A DNA stretch of 37,849 nt. Source: DASRAA01 sp036512955. Its GTDB lineage: Bacteria; Acidobacteriota; Terriglobia; Terriglobales; Acidobacteriaceae. The notes beneath the pieces were generated by a model that was given only the letters and a program-made list of their open reading frames with translations, was not told where the DNA came from and made no database searches. Position numbers and translations under genes: made by a program. The stretch spans positions 1-37,849 of the forward strand of contig DATBZX010000405.1 of the NCBI GenBank assembly GCA_036512955.1, in the 5' to 3' direction. This document shows, one piece after another, positions 1 through 7,680 of the stretch; position 1 is the first letter of the stretch; every line of letters starts with the position of its first letter.

Positions 1-24
1 GGCTCTTTAGCAGAATTTGTGGGT
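1..24 (+). repeat. ISL3 left terminal inverted repeat
   Basis: The sequence pairs with the reverse complement of 1509-1532, sharing the core AGCAGAAT-x-TGTGGGT. The outermost bases are less conserved. This is the left tip of the insertion sequence. Confidence 0.85.
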
Positions 25-55
25 AAGAGGGCCGTGGAAAAAGCCGCTTCGTGGA

Positions 56-115
56 AAAGTCCGAAGGGCAGGACTTTCCCACTGCGCTTGAGAATCCTGC
101 AACAGCGGCAGGATT
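56..115 (+). other. two subterminal hairpins in the IS leader
   Basis: Two inverted repeats lie in tandem: AAAGTCC (56-62) with GGACTTT (71-77), and AATCCTGC (93-100) with GCAGGATT (108-115), with loops of 8 and 7 bases. They lie between the IS tip and the transposase gene. They could limit transposase expression when the IS is read through from outside, or be transposase binding sites. The pairing is seen; the role is inferred. Confidence 0.5.
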
Positions 116-302
116 TTCACTTTTCCCACCGCCCCGACGACGGGTGCACTTTCCAGTTTCCTCTCGGCACGAAGAATAGCTGAACTCCAGCGGACTCGAT
201 TAGTCTGCAGTTGCCAAAACCAAGACTCATCGACCGAGGAGACCAGCTATTCAACTGCAGGTTAAAACCATTCTGAATCGAATACAACGTTTTACGGGTT
301 TC

Positions 303-1526
303 GTGTACGAAGAGGTACGGATGCATTGCCACCGAGGGCAGCCGGACTTCATTGAGATCCGGATCACGCCGCATGGCGGTATGCGCGGGCGCTGCTCGCT
401 GTGCCAGCGACCGGCTCCGGGCTATGACCGTCTGCCGGAACGGCGCTGGCAGTTTGTGCCGTTGTGGGGCATCCCGACCTGGTATCGCTACGCCCCGCGG
501 CGGGTCGAGTGTGCCGCGCATGGCGTGGTGGTGGAGCAGATTCCCTGGAGTGACGGCAAACGTCCGGTGACCTGCGCCATGATGGGCTTTCTGGCCCGCT
601 GGGCGCGGCGGCTGAGTTGGCGAGAAACGGCGCAGGTATTCCAGACCAGTTGGGAATCGGTATATCGCTCGGTGGAATGGTTCGTGCAATGGGGCTTGGC
701 CCACCGCCAACTGCTGGGGGTGGAAGCACTGGGCGTGGACGAGATTCATTGGGGCCACGGGCTACGGGCGGAGAACTTTCTGACCGTGATCTATCAGATC
801 GACGCATCCTGCCGCCGCCTGCTGTGGGTCGGGAAACGGCGCTCGGAGGCGACGCTGCGGCGCGGGCTGAAGGCACTGGGGCCGGAGGTGGTGCAAGGGT
901 TGCGCTTTGTCTGCAGCGACATGTGGAAGCCGTACCTGAATGTCATCGCGAGCGCAGCCGGGCAAGCGCTGCACGTGCTGGATCGTTTCCATATCACCAC
1001 CCACTTGAACCAGGCGGTGGATCAGGTGCGCCGCGCCGAGAGCACACGGCTGCGGGCGGTGAGCCAGCAGCAGGCGCAGAAACTGAAGCACATGCGCTGG
1101 CCGCTGCTGCGCCGGGGCAATCGGGTCCGTGGACGAGCCCGGCAAAAGCTCGACGCCCTGTTGGCCAGCAAACTGGCCACAGCTCGCGCCTGGGAGTTGA
1201 AGGAAACCTTCTCCCACTTCTGGAGCTACCAATCCGTGACCTGGGCGGGAGAATTTCTTGACTACTGGTGCTATCGGGCGATGCGTAGCCGATTGGAACC
1301 GATGAAGAAAGTCGCCCGCATGCTGCGTGCCCACGAAGACCTACTGCTGAACTGGTTTCGCGCCAAGGGAGAGATTTCCAACGGTGTCGTCGAGGGCCTC
1401 AACAACAAGATTCGAGTGGTAACCAGACGATCCTATGGCTTCCGTACCTACGAAGCGATGGAAATAGCCCTATATCACACCTTGGGACGCCTACCCGAGC
1501 CGGAATCAACCCACAGATTCTGCTGA
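303..1526 (+). CDS. ISL3-family transposase
   Basis: This is the transposase of the insertion sequence: a DDE-type enzyme that cuts and joins the element's ends. The N-terminus carries a zinc-ribbon-like segment with CSLC and a later C-x2-H (residues 32-72 approximately). The RNase H-like core shows GVDEIHWG, CSDMW, the family motif DRFH, and the C-terminal acidic motif in GVVEGLNNKIRVVTRRSYGF. The 407 residues counted from GTG 303 are near full length. The reading frame stays open upstream: residues encoded from about 249 read IQLQVKTILNRIQRFTGF, matching the usual N-terminus of the family (MQLKTILN-like). An AGGAG at 237-241 lies 7 bases before an ATT at 249 and 13 before a CTG at 255. The true start is therefore probably a rare ATT or CTG codon upstream of 303. 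Confidence 0.93.
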   Translation: MYEEVRMHCHRGQPDFIEIRITPHGGMRGRCSLCQRPAPGYDRLPERRWQFVPLWGIPTWYRYAPRRVECAAHGVVVEQIPWSDGKRPVTCAMMGFLARWARRLSWRETAQVFQTSWESVYRSVEWFVQWGLAHRQLLGVEALGVDEIHWGHGLRAENFLTVIYQIDASCRRLLWVGKRRSEATLRRGLKALGPEVVQGLRFVCSDMWKPYLNVIASAAGQALHVLDRFHITTHLNQAVDQVRRAESTRLRAVSQQQAQKLKHMRWPLLRRGNRVRGRARQKLDALLASKLATARAWELKETFSHFWSYQSVTWAGEFLDYWCYRAMRSRLEPMKKVARMLRAHEDLLLNWFRAKGEISNGVVEGLNNKIRVVTRRSYGFRTYEAMEIALYHTLGRLPEPESTHRFC

Positions 1527-1532
1527 GGAGGC
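1509..1532 (-). repeat. ISL3 right terminal inverted repeat
   Basis: Read on the minus strand this begins GCCTCCTCAGCAGAATCTGT and matches the left tip at 20 of 24 positions. It contains the last codons and the TGA of the transposase gene, a compact arrangement usual for ISL3 elements. Confidence 0.85.
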
Positions 1533-1533
1533 A

Positions 1534-1576
1534 TAAAGTGTTTCTTGGCCGATTCGCAGAGATTTATCTTGCATAG
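1534..1576 (+). repeat. Tn7-like left-end transposase-binding sites
   Basis: TAAAGTGTTTCTTGGCCGA at 1534-1552 is the inverted counterpart of CCGGCCAAGATATGCTTTA at the right end, with 15 of 19 matches and the TCTTGGCCG half identical. A weaker second match, with the core TATCTTG, lies 24 bp further in at about 1558-1576. In the Tn7 family such repeats are bound by TnsB. The outermost left site and the TGT tip are displaced by the ISL3 insertion. Confidence 0.65.
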
Positions 1577-1609
1577 CGTGTGCATGTGTGCTAGTTTGCA
1601 CCTATACAC

Positions 1610-1945
1610 ATGGCGAGAGCGGAAACCACAAACGATGTTAGGCGCTGGTTCCAAAAGGCAGTGGGAGATCTCTGGCCAGTGGCCATCGGGTCGCTGTCCT
1701 TACGAAAGAGCCCCTGTATTCGAAAGCGCTGCCAACTCTGTGAGTCGGGACAAGGGCATTCCAGTTATGCGTTGTATGGACGCAATGCGGATCGTCGCTT
1801 TTCGATCTATGTTCCCGACGAGTTAGTCGAGCCTGTGAAAGAGGCGATACAGAATGGTCGAGATCTTCAAAAGCTTATGGCTGAAGCTGGCCGGAGGTAT
1901 GCATTAGCACTGAAGAACGAACGTAGTTCGCGCATTCGAAAGTAG
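1610..1945 (+). CDS. DUF6788-like small protein, transposon passenger
   Basis: This 111-residue protein resembles the DUF6788 family. It has a central segment of the kind 'G-S-L-x-L-x-K-x-P-C-x-x-K-x-C-x-x-C', a 'Y-x-x-Y' stretch, a strand ending YVPDELVEPV, and a C-terminal helix QNGRDLQKLMAEAGRRYALAL. Three cysteines (CIRKRCQLC) could bind metal. The function is unknown; from general knowledge such proteins often sit beside transposase genes. It lies between the left end and tnsAB, in the same direction, 40 bp before tnsAB. No clear ribosome binding site precedes ATG 1610. It may be a regulator or accessory of transposition, or a passenger. Confidence 0.6.
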   Translation: MARAETTNDVRRWFQKAVGDLWPVAIGSLSLRKSPCIRKRCQLCESGQGHSSYALYGRNADRRFSIYVPDELVEPVKEAIQNGRDLQKLMAEAGRRYALALKNERSSRIRK

Positions 1946-1972
1946 CACGGGGTGTCCTTGGGCGATCCAACT

Positions 1973-1988
1973 GAGGAGGTCGCAAGTG
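1973..1988 (+). promoter_or_regulatory. strong ribosome binding site fixing the GTG start of tnsAB
   Basis: GAGGAGGT at 1973-1980 lies 5 bases before GTG 1986, supporting this start over later in-frame ATG codons. Confidence 0.6.
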
Positions 1989-4520
1989 CTCAACAATGCA
2001 GACTATATCGACTGGTGTTTGCAACTCGGATTAGCCGAGATAACACGTGCAACGATTACTGCGGCGCGATCTCGTAATCCTACTCGTCGGGTTGGGGGCG
2101 GGCGTCAAAATGTCTCCGGTCGCTATCCCAGTCGCAAGATGGGCGTAACCATCCAGTTTGAAAGCCATCGCGTTGAATTGCCGTTTGTCCAGGAGATGGA
2201 GCACGATCCCGCAGTACTGGAATATTACGATCAGCCTCCATCAATTCCGCTTGCCTATCCCACGGCGAGTGGAAGACGGCTGTCGGTCATGCATACCCCG
2301 GACTATTTCGTTCTTCGCCACGACTCTGCCGGATGGGTTGAGTGCAAAACTGAAGGCGATCTCGAAAAACTGGCCATCAAGAGTCCACACCGCTACGTTC
2401 GGGATGATGTTGGCAACTGGCGCTGTCCGCCGGGTGAAGCTCACGCGTCGGCATTGGGGCTGAACTACAGGGTATGGTCATCGACTAGAGTTATTTGGAA
2501 CCTCCAGCGCAACCTGCAATTCCTCGACGATTACCTGCGATACGATTCTGAGAGCACAGCGGGGCCCGTCAATGCCGCAGTCAAAACGATAGTCGAAGCA
2601 GAGCCAGGAATACCCCTGTTGGATCTCCTGGTGAAGGTTCACGGTGTTGTGGAACCAGACGTGATCTACTCGCTGATCGCAAGCGGCGAGGTGTACGTGA
2701 ACCTGAGTAAGGTCGTACTCGCCGAACCAGCGCACGTTCGCCTCTTTGCTAATGCCAAAGTTGCCGCCGAATATAGGGAAATATCTCGCGAACTGGAGGA
2801 GGGTGGGGCCAGCGCCGGGCGTATCAGTAGCCCGCCCGCGGAAATGTCGGGCGCACATCGCGAAGCATTTCGGCTATTGGCAATGGCCAATGAGCGAGAT
2901 TTAGCAGTGGCAAACCGACGCTTTGCAATCGTCAAACATCGGCTTGAGCACGGTACAGAACCATGTCTCACTCCAGAGAGGACTCTGCGTCGCTGGATCG
3001 CGCAGTATCGATCGGCAGAAAGCCTCTACGGCAATGGATATGTGGGATTGCTGGCGAAAGCAAGAGACCAAGGGAACAGAACCAGTCGTCTTTCCGAAGA
3101 GTCGCGCAATCTGCTCGTGCAGTTTGTCGAAAACGACTATGAAGATCTCCGCCAAAAGACGAAGGTTGCATCGTGGGCAGCGCTGAAGCGGAAGTGCGAT
3201 GAACTTGGCGTCATCGCGCCAACTTACGCTACGTTCTGCACTGCCGTGCGAGAACGACCGACGTTTCTGCGAACATTGAAACGGCAGGGACGGCGCGCTG
3301 CATATACTCACTCATCCTTCTATTTCGAGTTGGAGCCGACTACTCCCCGTCACGGTGATCGTCCTTTTGAGATTGCTCACATCGATCACACGGAACTGGA
3401 CGTTGAGGTTGTCTGCTCCCATACTGGCCGCTCACTCGGGCGGCCGTGGATGACCGTTCTCATCGACGCATTCTCCCGCCGTTGTCTCGCCTTCTACCTG
3501 ACATTCGATGCGCCTAGTTACAGGTCCTGCATGATGATTTTGCGAGACTGTGTTCGACGCCATTCCCGCCTGCCCCAGATCATCGTCCTCGATGGCGGGC
3601 CGGAGTTCCAAAGCACCTATTTCGAGACGCTTTTGGCCCGCTACGAGTGCACCAAGAAAGTGCGTCCCCCGGCGCAAGCCCGGTTCGGTTCAGTCTGCGA
3701 ACGACTCTTCGGAACTACGAACAGCCAGTTCATTCATAACCTGCGCGGCAATACACAGATCACGCGCAACGTTCGACAGGTTACCAAGAGCAACGAGCCA
3801 ACAGGCCAAGCTCGGTGGCCGCTTGGGCGTCTTTACGACTATTTGTGGTCGTTCCTGTTCGAGATATATGACACCATCGAACACCCTGCCCTCGGTCAGA
3901 CTCCCCGGGAGGCATGTCTCAAGGCTCTCCAAAGCACAGGCATTCGTTCGAACAGGACGATTCCTTACGATCAGGCTTTCTTATTGGCGACGCTTCCAAC
4001 AACTCAGCGGGGCACCGCGAACGTTTCACCGGGGCGCGGGGTCATTATCAACCGCGTGTATTACTGGGCTGAAGCATTTCGCGATCCTACTGTGGAGAAT
4101 CACGACGTCTCGGTTAGGTACGATCCTTTTGATATCGGCACTGCTTACGCCTTTGTTAAGAGCCGCTGGACGGAGTGCCACTCCGAGCACTATACGGTGC
4201 TTCAGGGGCATTCTGAAAAAGAAATCATGTTGGCATCGAAGGAGCTACGCCGGCGAAGCCTGTTACATTCGCGGGAACGGTTCACGCTGACGGCTCGCAA
4301 ACTTGCTGATTTTCTCGACTCGGCCGAAGCGGAAGAAAAGTGCCTGCTTCAGAGATTGCGAGACCGGGAAAGCGCATCACTTCGACAAAATAGCCTCATG
4401 TCTGTTCCGCGCGCGCATGGCGCCGAAGTGGAATCCACAGAGCCAGAATCGAGCAATACTACGCGGGAAGTATCGGCGCCCAATCAGGCTGAGGCTACCG
4501 CAGTCTACGGAGACTTCTGA
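1986..4520 (+). CDS. tnsAB: TnsA-TnsB fusion transposase
   Basis: This 844-residue protein joins both strand-cutting activities of a Tn7-like transposase. The N-terminal TnsA-like endonuclease (about residues 50-180) shows FESHRVELPF, then TPDYFV with Asp106, and VECK with Glu119 and Lys121, the expected catalytic acidic and lysine set. TnsA cuts the 5' ends of the transposon. The C-terminal TnsB part has helix-turn-helix segments (about 285-420), then an rve/integrase core with AHIDHTE (Asp467), VLDGGPEF (Asp536) and VCERLFG (Glu572), a DD(35)E triad, followed by a Mu-transposase-like C-terminal domain and a charged tail. TnsB recognises the ends and joins the 3' ends to target DNA. Fused TnsAB proteins are known in several Tn7-like lineages, including one branch of CRISPR-associated transposons, but no cas genes are seen here. 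The stop overlaps the tnsC start by one base (TGATG), so translation is probably coupled. Confidence 0.93.
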   Translation: MLNNADYIDWCLQLGLAEITRATITAARSRNPTRRVGGGRQNVSGRYPSRKMGVTIQFESHRVELPFVQEMEHDPAVLEYYDQPPSIPLAYPTASGRRLSVMHTPDYFVLRHDSAGWVECKTEGDLEKLAIKSPHRYVRDDVGNWRCPPGEAHASALGLNYRVWSSTRVIWNLQRNLQFLDDYLRYDSESTAGPVNAAVKTIVEAEPGIPLLDLLVKVHGVVEPDVIYSLIASGEVYVNLSKVVLAEPAHVRLFANAKVAAEYREISRELEEGGASAGRISSPPAEMSGAHREAFRLLAMANERDLAVANRRFAIVKHRLEHGTEPCLTPERTLRRWIAQYRSAESLYGNGYVGLLAKARDQGNRTSRLSEESRNLLVQFVENDYEDLRQKTKVASWAALKRKCDELGVIAPTYATFCTAVRERPTFLRTLKRQGRRAAYTHSSFYFELEPTTPRHGDRPFEIAHIDHTELDVEVVCSHTGRSLGRPWMTVLIDAFSRRCLAFYLTFDAPSYRSCMMILRDCVRRHSRLPQIIVLDGGPEFQSTYFETLLARYECTKKVRPPAQARFGSVCERLFGTTNSQFIHNLRGNTQITRNVRQVTKSNEPTGQARWPLGRLYDYLWSFLFEIYDTIEHPALGQTPREACLKALQSTGIRSNRTIPYDQAFLLATLPTTQRGTANVSPGRGVIINRVYYWAEAFRDPTVENHDVSVRYDPFDIGTAYAFVKSRWTECHSEHYTVLQGHSEKEIMLASKELRRRSLLHSRERFTLTARKLADFLDSAEAEEKCLLQRLRDRESASLRQNSLMSVPRAHGAEVESTEPESSNTTREVSAPNQAEATAVYGDF

Positions 4521-5656
4521 TGCCGGTCGACCTGCTTCATAAACAAGATGTCTCTGAATCACCCATCGACCATTTTCGCTCCTTCACAGTGGCGCATCCT
4601 CGGCTCGTGGAAGCTAAAGAAACTCTGATGAATGCGATCCATGGCGCCGAGCCGAACTCGCTCATATTTGTGTTTGGCCCGACCGGGGTAGGTAAGACAA
4701 CGTTGCGCATGAAGACCGAGCAGTTGATTGAAACGGAACTTCTGGGTGAACTTCACCAGGACCCAGCGCGGATTCCGGTCGTCAGTGTCGAGGCAATAGC
4801 TCCTGAATCAGGAAGTTTTAATTGGCGCGATCACTACAAACGCCTTCTCCATCAGCTTGACGAGCCTCTGATCGACTACAAACTGAACAGAGAGGCTGGT
4901 CCGGTCATGCGGTTCATGCCGCCATCGAGGGCAGCCGGTACTGAATACCGCTTTGCCGTAGAACAGGCCATCCGGTATCGCAAGCCTGTGGCGGTGATGA
5001 TCGATGAGGCCCAGCATCTCGGCAAGATTCCGTCGGGCCGCCGCCTGCTCGATCAACTGGACGTAATCAAGTCCATCGCCAACCAAACGAAGACCGTACA
5101 CGTTTTGCTTGGAACCTACGAGCTGCTTGCATTCCGAAACCTCAATGCGCAACTCAGCAGGCGAAGCATTGATATTCATCTCCCCCGCTACAGAGCCGAA
5201 GATCCGGAAGACCGGCAGATGTTCATCAATATCGTAAAGACCTTCGAAAAGGCCCTTCCATTCGAGGGCTCATCTGATCTGGTAGCCGATTGGGAGTTCC
5301 TGTATGAGAGGAGCCTCGGATGCATCGGGATTTTGAAGGAATGGCTTGTGCGAGCCGCGACTGTCGCGTCTCGGATGGGCCTCAACCGGTTGACGAAAGC
5401 GAATCTTCAATCGCAGGCTTTGTCTATCGCGCAATGTGAACAGATGCACACGGAAACGGCACATGGCGAACTGAATCTGCACGAAGGGAGCCAAGCATCG
5501 GTGCGGCTTCGTAGCAGATTAGGCTTGAGTACGGAGGCGCCCACAAAGACGGATCTCACGCAGGAAGTTCATTCAGGCAAACATCGCCGGCCGGGTCACA
5601 GGCTTCCGATACGTGATCTTGTTGGACAGCCGGAGGCAAATGCAACCCCTGCTTGA
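4520..5656 (+). CDS. tnsC: TnsC-like AAA+ ATPase, transposition regulator
   Basis: This 378-residue AAA+ ATPase belongs to the TnsC/TniB group, which links the target selector to the transposase. Walker A is GPTGVGKT at residues 53-60; Walker B is VAVMIDEA with Asp162-Glu163. A following ARLS-like segment (LNAQLSRRSIDIHLPRY) contains candidate arginine-finger and sensor residues. In this family the ATP-bound protein forms oligomers on DNA, recruits TnsAB and is positioned by TniQ. The C-terminal 70 residues are polar and low in predicted structure, a plausible contact for TnsAB. The gene overlaps tnsAB by one base and tniQ by 17 bases, indicating one translationally coupled transcript. Confidence 0.92.
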   Translation: MPVDLLHKQDVSESPIDHFRSFTVAHPRLVEAKETLMNAIHGAEPNSLIFVFGPTGVGKTTLRMKTEQLIETELLGELHQDPARIPVVSVEAIAPESGSFNWRDHYKRLLHQLDEPLIDYKLNREAGPVMRFMPPSRAAGTEYRFAVEQAIRYRKPVAVMIDEAQHLGKIPSGRRLLDQLDVIKSIANQTKTVHVLLGTYELLAFRNLNAQLSRRSIDIHLPRYRAEDPEDRQMFINIVKTFEKALPFEGSSDLVADWEFLYERSLGCIGILKEWLVRAATVASRMGLNRLTKANLQSQALSIAQCEQMHTETAHGELNLHEGSQASVRLRSRLGLSTEAPTKTDLTQEVHSGKHRRPGHRLPIRDLVGQPEANATPA

Positions 5657-7562
5657 GTCGTGGTCCCTATCTCGCCCACTCTTGCCGCCAAGGAGCCAAC
5701 TCTATTCCCTGGAACCGATCGGCGTCGGCACCGAATTGGTCGAAAGCCTTACTGGTTATGTGGCTCGATTAGCCGACGCGCACTCAGTGAGCGTGGGGGA
5801 CCTTGTCGGCAGAGTTCTTGCAGATCTTACACATCCACAGGATGCGATCATCACGCCGACAGCCAAGGCAGCCAGAGTGGGCGGGCATGGATTTAGAGCT
5901 TGTAACTATGCACCCAACGGCATCACTGAGACAGCGGTGAAATGGGTTCGTGCGCTCGAGGTCGCCACTGATCGGCACGAGTTGCAATATCTAACCCTTC
6001 TTCCGCTTCGCTATATGGTTCCGGGCCGCTTGTTTAGGCGGCGACGGGCATGGTGCGCACTTTGTTTTGAACAATGGCGGTCAGCCGGACAGATAGTTTA
6101 TGAGCCGCTCATCTGGTCAATCCAGGCGTCAGCGAATTGTCAGCTGCACGCACGGCCGCTTGATCATACCTGTAGCCATTGTGCGCGCACACTGAGTCCG
6201 CTGGGCGTTTTTTCTCGGCCGGGATACTGTGAGCGTTGCGATGGTTGGCTCGGTATCTCAGGCGGCGACAGTAGCCGGGAACGACCAGGCCCGCCAGGAG
6301 GAGAAGACGGTGCGTGGTCCTCTACGCAAGTAGGAGATTTGCTGGCAATGCTCCCGTTGATTGACCCGGTGGGAGCCCGTGAAGCGCTCCGCACAAGCCT
6401 AGCTGTGTATCTCGATCAACTTACGGCTGGCAATGTCGTTGCTATGGCGGAGTACATTCGCTGTCCACCCAGCATTCTCAGAAACTGGTTGGCCGGCACA
6501 ACTGTTCCCACGCTTGAGAATCTGCTGCGAACTTGTAGATCCTTGAATGTTCCAATCGCGAGTTTGGTCGCTTCATCTGGCCCCGCACCGGCAAATGTAG
6601 ATGCCGCCAAAGAGGCGATCGCTCGGGCTGGAAGTCGGGGCGTATCTCTATGTCAGAAGAAGAGCGAGATCAGGCAAGCGCTTGAGAAAGCTCTTCACGA
6701 CACCGTGCCGCGCAGTCTCTCAGACGTTGCGCGGAGAATGGGCTACGCAGACACTGAAAGGCTCTATCAAGCCGACAGAGACCTCTGCCACAAGATCGCT
6801 GCTCGATATCGATGGTCTGGCCAGAGTCATTGGTGGAAGAGGCCCGGGGCTGCGAGGATTTGTGAAACCCCGCGAATAAAAGAACTCCTGGAACAGTCTC
6901 TTAAATCGGATGAACCGCTTTCGGTTCATCGAATCGCCGCTGACCTTGGCTACTCGAACGACGCATACATTCGCCACAAATTTCCGGCGCTGTGCGCGGC
7001 AATCAGCAAGAGAGTATCCCAAATAATGCGAAGCCGCTCTCTAAACATTCGCCGGATCCTGGGAGGCGCGCTCGATGAGTCCCCCGCGCCGACCCTGGTC
7101 GAATTAAGCCGTCGCCTTGGTTATTCAACATCGACCGTCTTGCGAGCGCACGAGCCTGACTTATGCGATCTACTTGCGAGACGGCGCCGAAATCACGTGA
7201 AGAAGTACAGATCTGATCTGAAAAAGGCGGCAAAGGCCGCCCTCAATGAAACTCTCGTCCCATCAGTGCGCGATCTCTGCAAGCGCCTGGGCGTGACAGT
7301 TTGGTTCATGGGTAAGTACTTCCCATCTATTCGTCACATGATCGCCGAAAAATGCCGCCGGGGAGCCGCGGAGAACACAAAACGGCGTCGTGAAAAGCTG
7401 CTTCAGGATACACGTACCATCGCGGCAGAACTTCAGAGGCAAGGAGTATACCCTTCCGTAAACCGCATCCGCGAACTCCTTCCCGAGGGCTCCTGTACCG
7501 AATGGAAGACGCTTAGTTTGGCAACTCGTGCGGCGCGCCAGGCGCTCAGTATCTCAAAGTAG
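5640..7562 (+). CDS. tniQ: TniQ/TnsD-family target selector with tandem HTH modules
   Basis: TniQ/TnsD proteins recognise the insertion site and load TnsC. ATG 5640 is chosen because GGAGG lies at 5632-5636; an in-frame GTG at 5613 adds nine residues. The N-terminal TniQ domain (about 1-220) includes LTGYVARLADAH and a zinc-binding set: CALC near residue 139, then H, CSHC and CERC near 177-204. A Cro-like HTH follows (about 260-310). The C-terminal half has at least four repeats of about 50 residues, starting near 344, 411, 469 and 526. Each has an amphipathic helix, then a core such as LSDVARRMGY, VHRIAADLGY, LVELSRRLGY or VRDLCKRLGV, and an L-C/H-x-x-I/L ending. At 640 residues it is much longer than the short TniQ of CRISPR-linked elements and resembles site-specific TnsD. 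The specificity is inferred, not known. Confidence 0.88.
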   Translation: MQPLLESWSLSRPLLPPRSQLYSLEPIGVGTELVESLTGYVARLADAHSVSVGDLVGRVLADLTHPQDAIITPTAKAARVGGHGFRACNYAPNGITETAVKWVRALEVATDRHELQYLTLLPLRYMVPGRLFRRRRAWCALCFEQWRSAGQIVYEPLIWSIQASANCQLHARPLDHTCSHCARTLSPLGVFSRPGYCERCDGWLGISGGDSSRERPGPPGGEDGAWSSTQVGDLLAMLPLIDPVGAREALRTSLAVYLDQLTAGNVVAMAEYIRCPPSILRNWLAGTTVPTLENLLRTCRSLNVPIASLVASSGPAPANVDAAKEAIARAGSRGVSLCQKKSEIRQALEKALHDTVPRSLSDVARRMGYADTERLYQADRDLCHKIAARYRWSGQSHWWKRPGAARICETPRIKELLEQSLKSDEPLSVHRIAADLGYSNDAYIRHKFPALCAAISKRVSQIMRSRSLNIRRILGGALDESPAPTLVELSRRLGYSTSTVLRAHEPDLCDLLARRRRNHVKKYRSDLKKAAKAALNETLVPSVRDLCKRLGVTVWFMGKYFPSIRHMIAEKCRRGAAENTKRRREKLLQDTRTIAAELQRQGVYPSVNRIRELLPEGSCTEWKTLSLATRAARQALSISK

Positions 7563-7605
7563 GGCGTCAGATCCCAACAGCAGCCCAAATCCACTTGCCC
7601 CTTCA

Positions 7606-7653
7606 CCGGCCAAGATATGCTTTATTCCCGGCCAAAATATGCTTTAAATCACA
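7606..7653 (+). repeat. Tn7-like right end: two 19-bp sites and ACA tip
   Basis: CCGGCCAAGATATGCTTTA (7606-7624) and CCGGCCAAAATATGCTTTA (7628-7646) differ at one base and are spaced 22 bp apart, the pitch usual for TnsB binding sites. Seven bases later the sequence reaches ACA (7651-7653), the expected terminal trinucleotide. The next gene, a HipA-like kinase on the other strand, ends at 7681, so DNA from 7654 onward is probably the original target. Confidence 0.8.
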
Positions 7654-7680
7654 CTAGGGTTTGCTGAAGATGGGTGGATC

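Larger units (their letters stand above)
1..1532 (+). mobile_element. ISL3-family insertion sequence, complete
   Basis: The first 24 bases (GGCTCTTTAGCAGAATTTGT followed by GGGT) recur as an imperfect inverted copy at 1509-1532, with 20 of 24 bases matching. They bracket a single ISL3-type transposase gene whose stop codon lies inside the right repeat. The length of about 1.53 kb is normal for the family. ISL3 elements make 8-bp target duplications; the right-hand copy would be ATAAAGTG at 1533-1540, but the left flank is outside the window, so this cannot be tested. The element abuts, and probably interrupts, the end of the Tn7-like transposon beside it. The window starting exactly at the IS tip may reflect an assembly break at a multicopy element. 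Confidence 0.9.
1533..7653 (+). mobile_element. compact Tn7-like transposon (TnsAB fusion, TnsC, TniQ)
   Basis: Four co-directional genes (DUF6788 protein, tnsAB, tnsC, tniQ) lie between inverted end sequences. The right end has two 19-bp direct repeats (7606-7624 and 7628-7646) and finishes AAATCACA, so its outward reading starts TGTGATTTAAAGC, with the TGT/ACA tip expected of Tn7-like elements. The left end has an inverted copy at 1534-1552 (15 of 19 identical), directly against the ISL3 element, so the outermost left tip lies beyond the IS and outside the window. No cargo gene is present except the DUF6788 gene. Tn7-like elements make 5-bp target duplications; the right candidate is CTAGG at 7654-7658 and cannot be checked here. 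No cas gene or CRISPR was found nearby, so targeting is presumably by TniQ alone. Confidence 0.82.
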
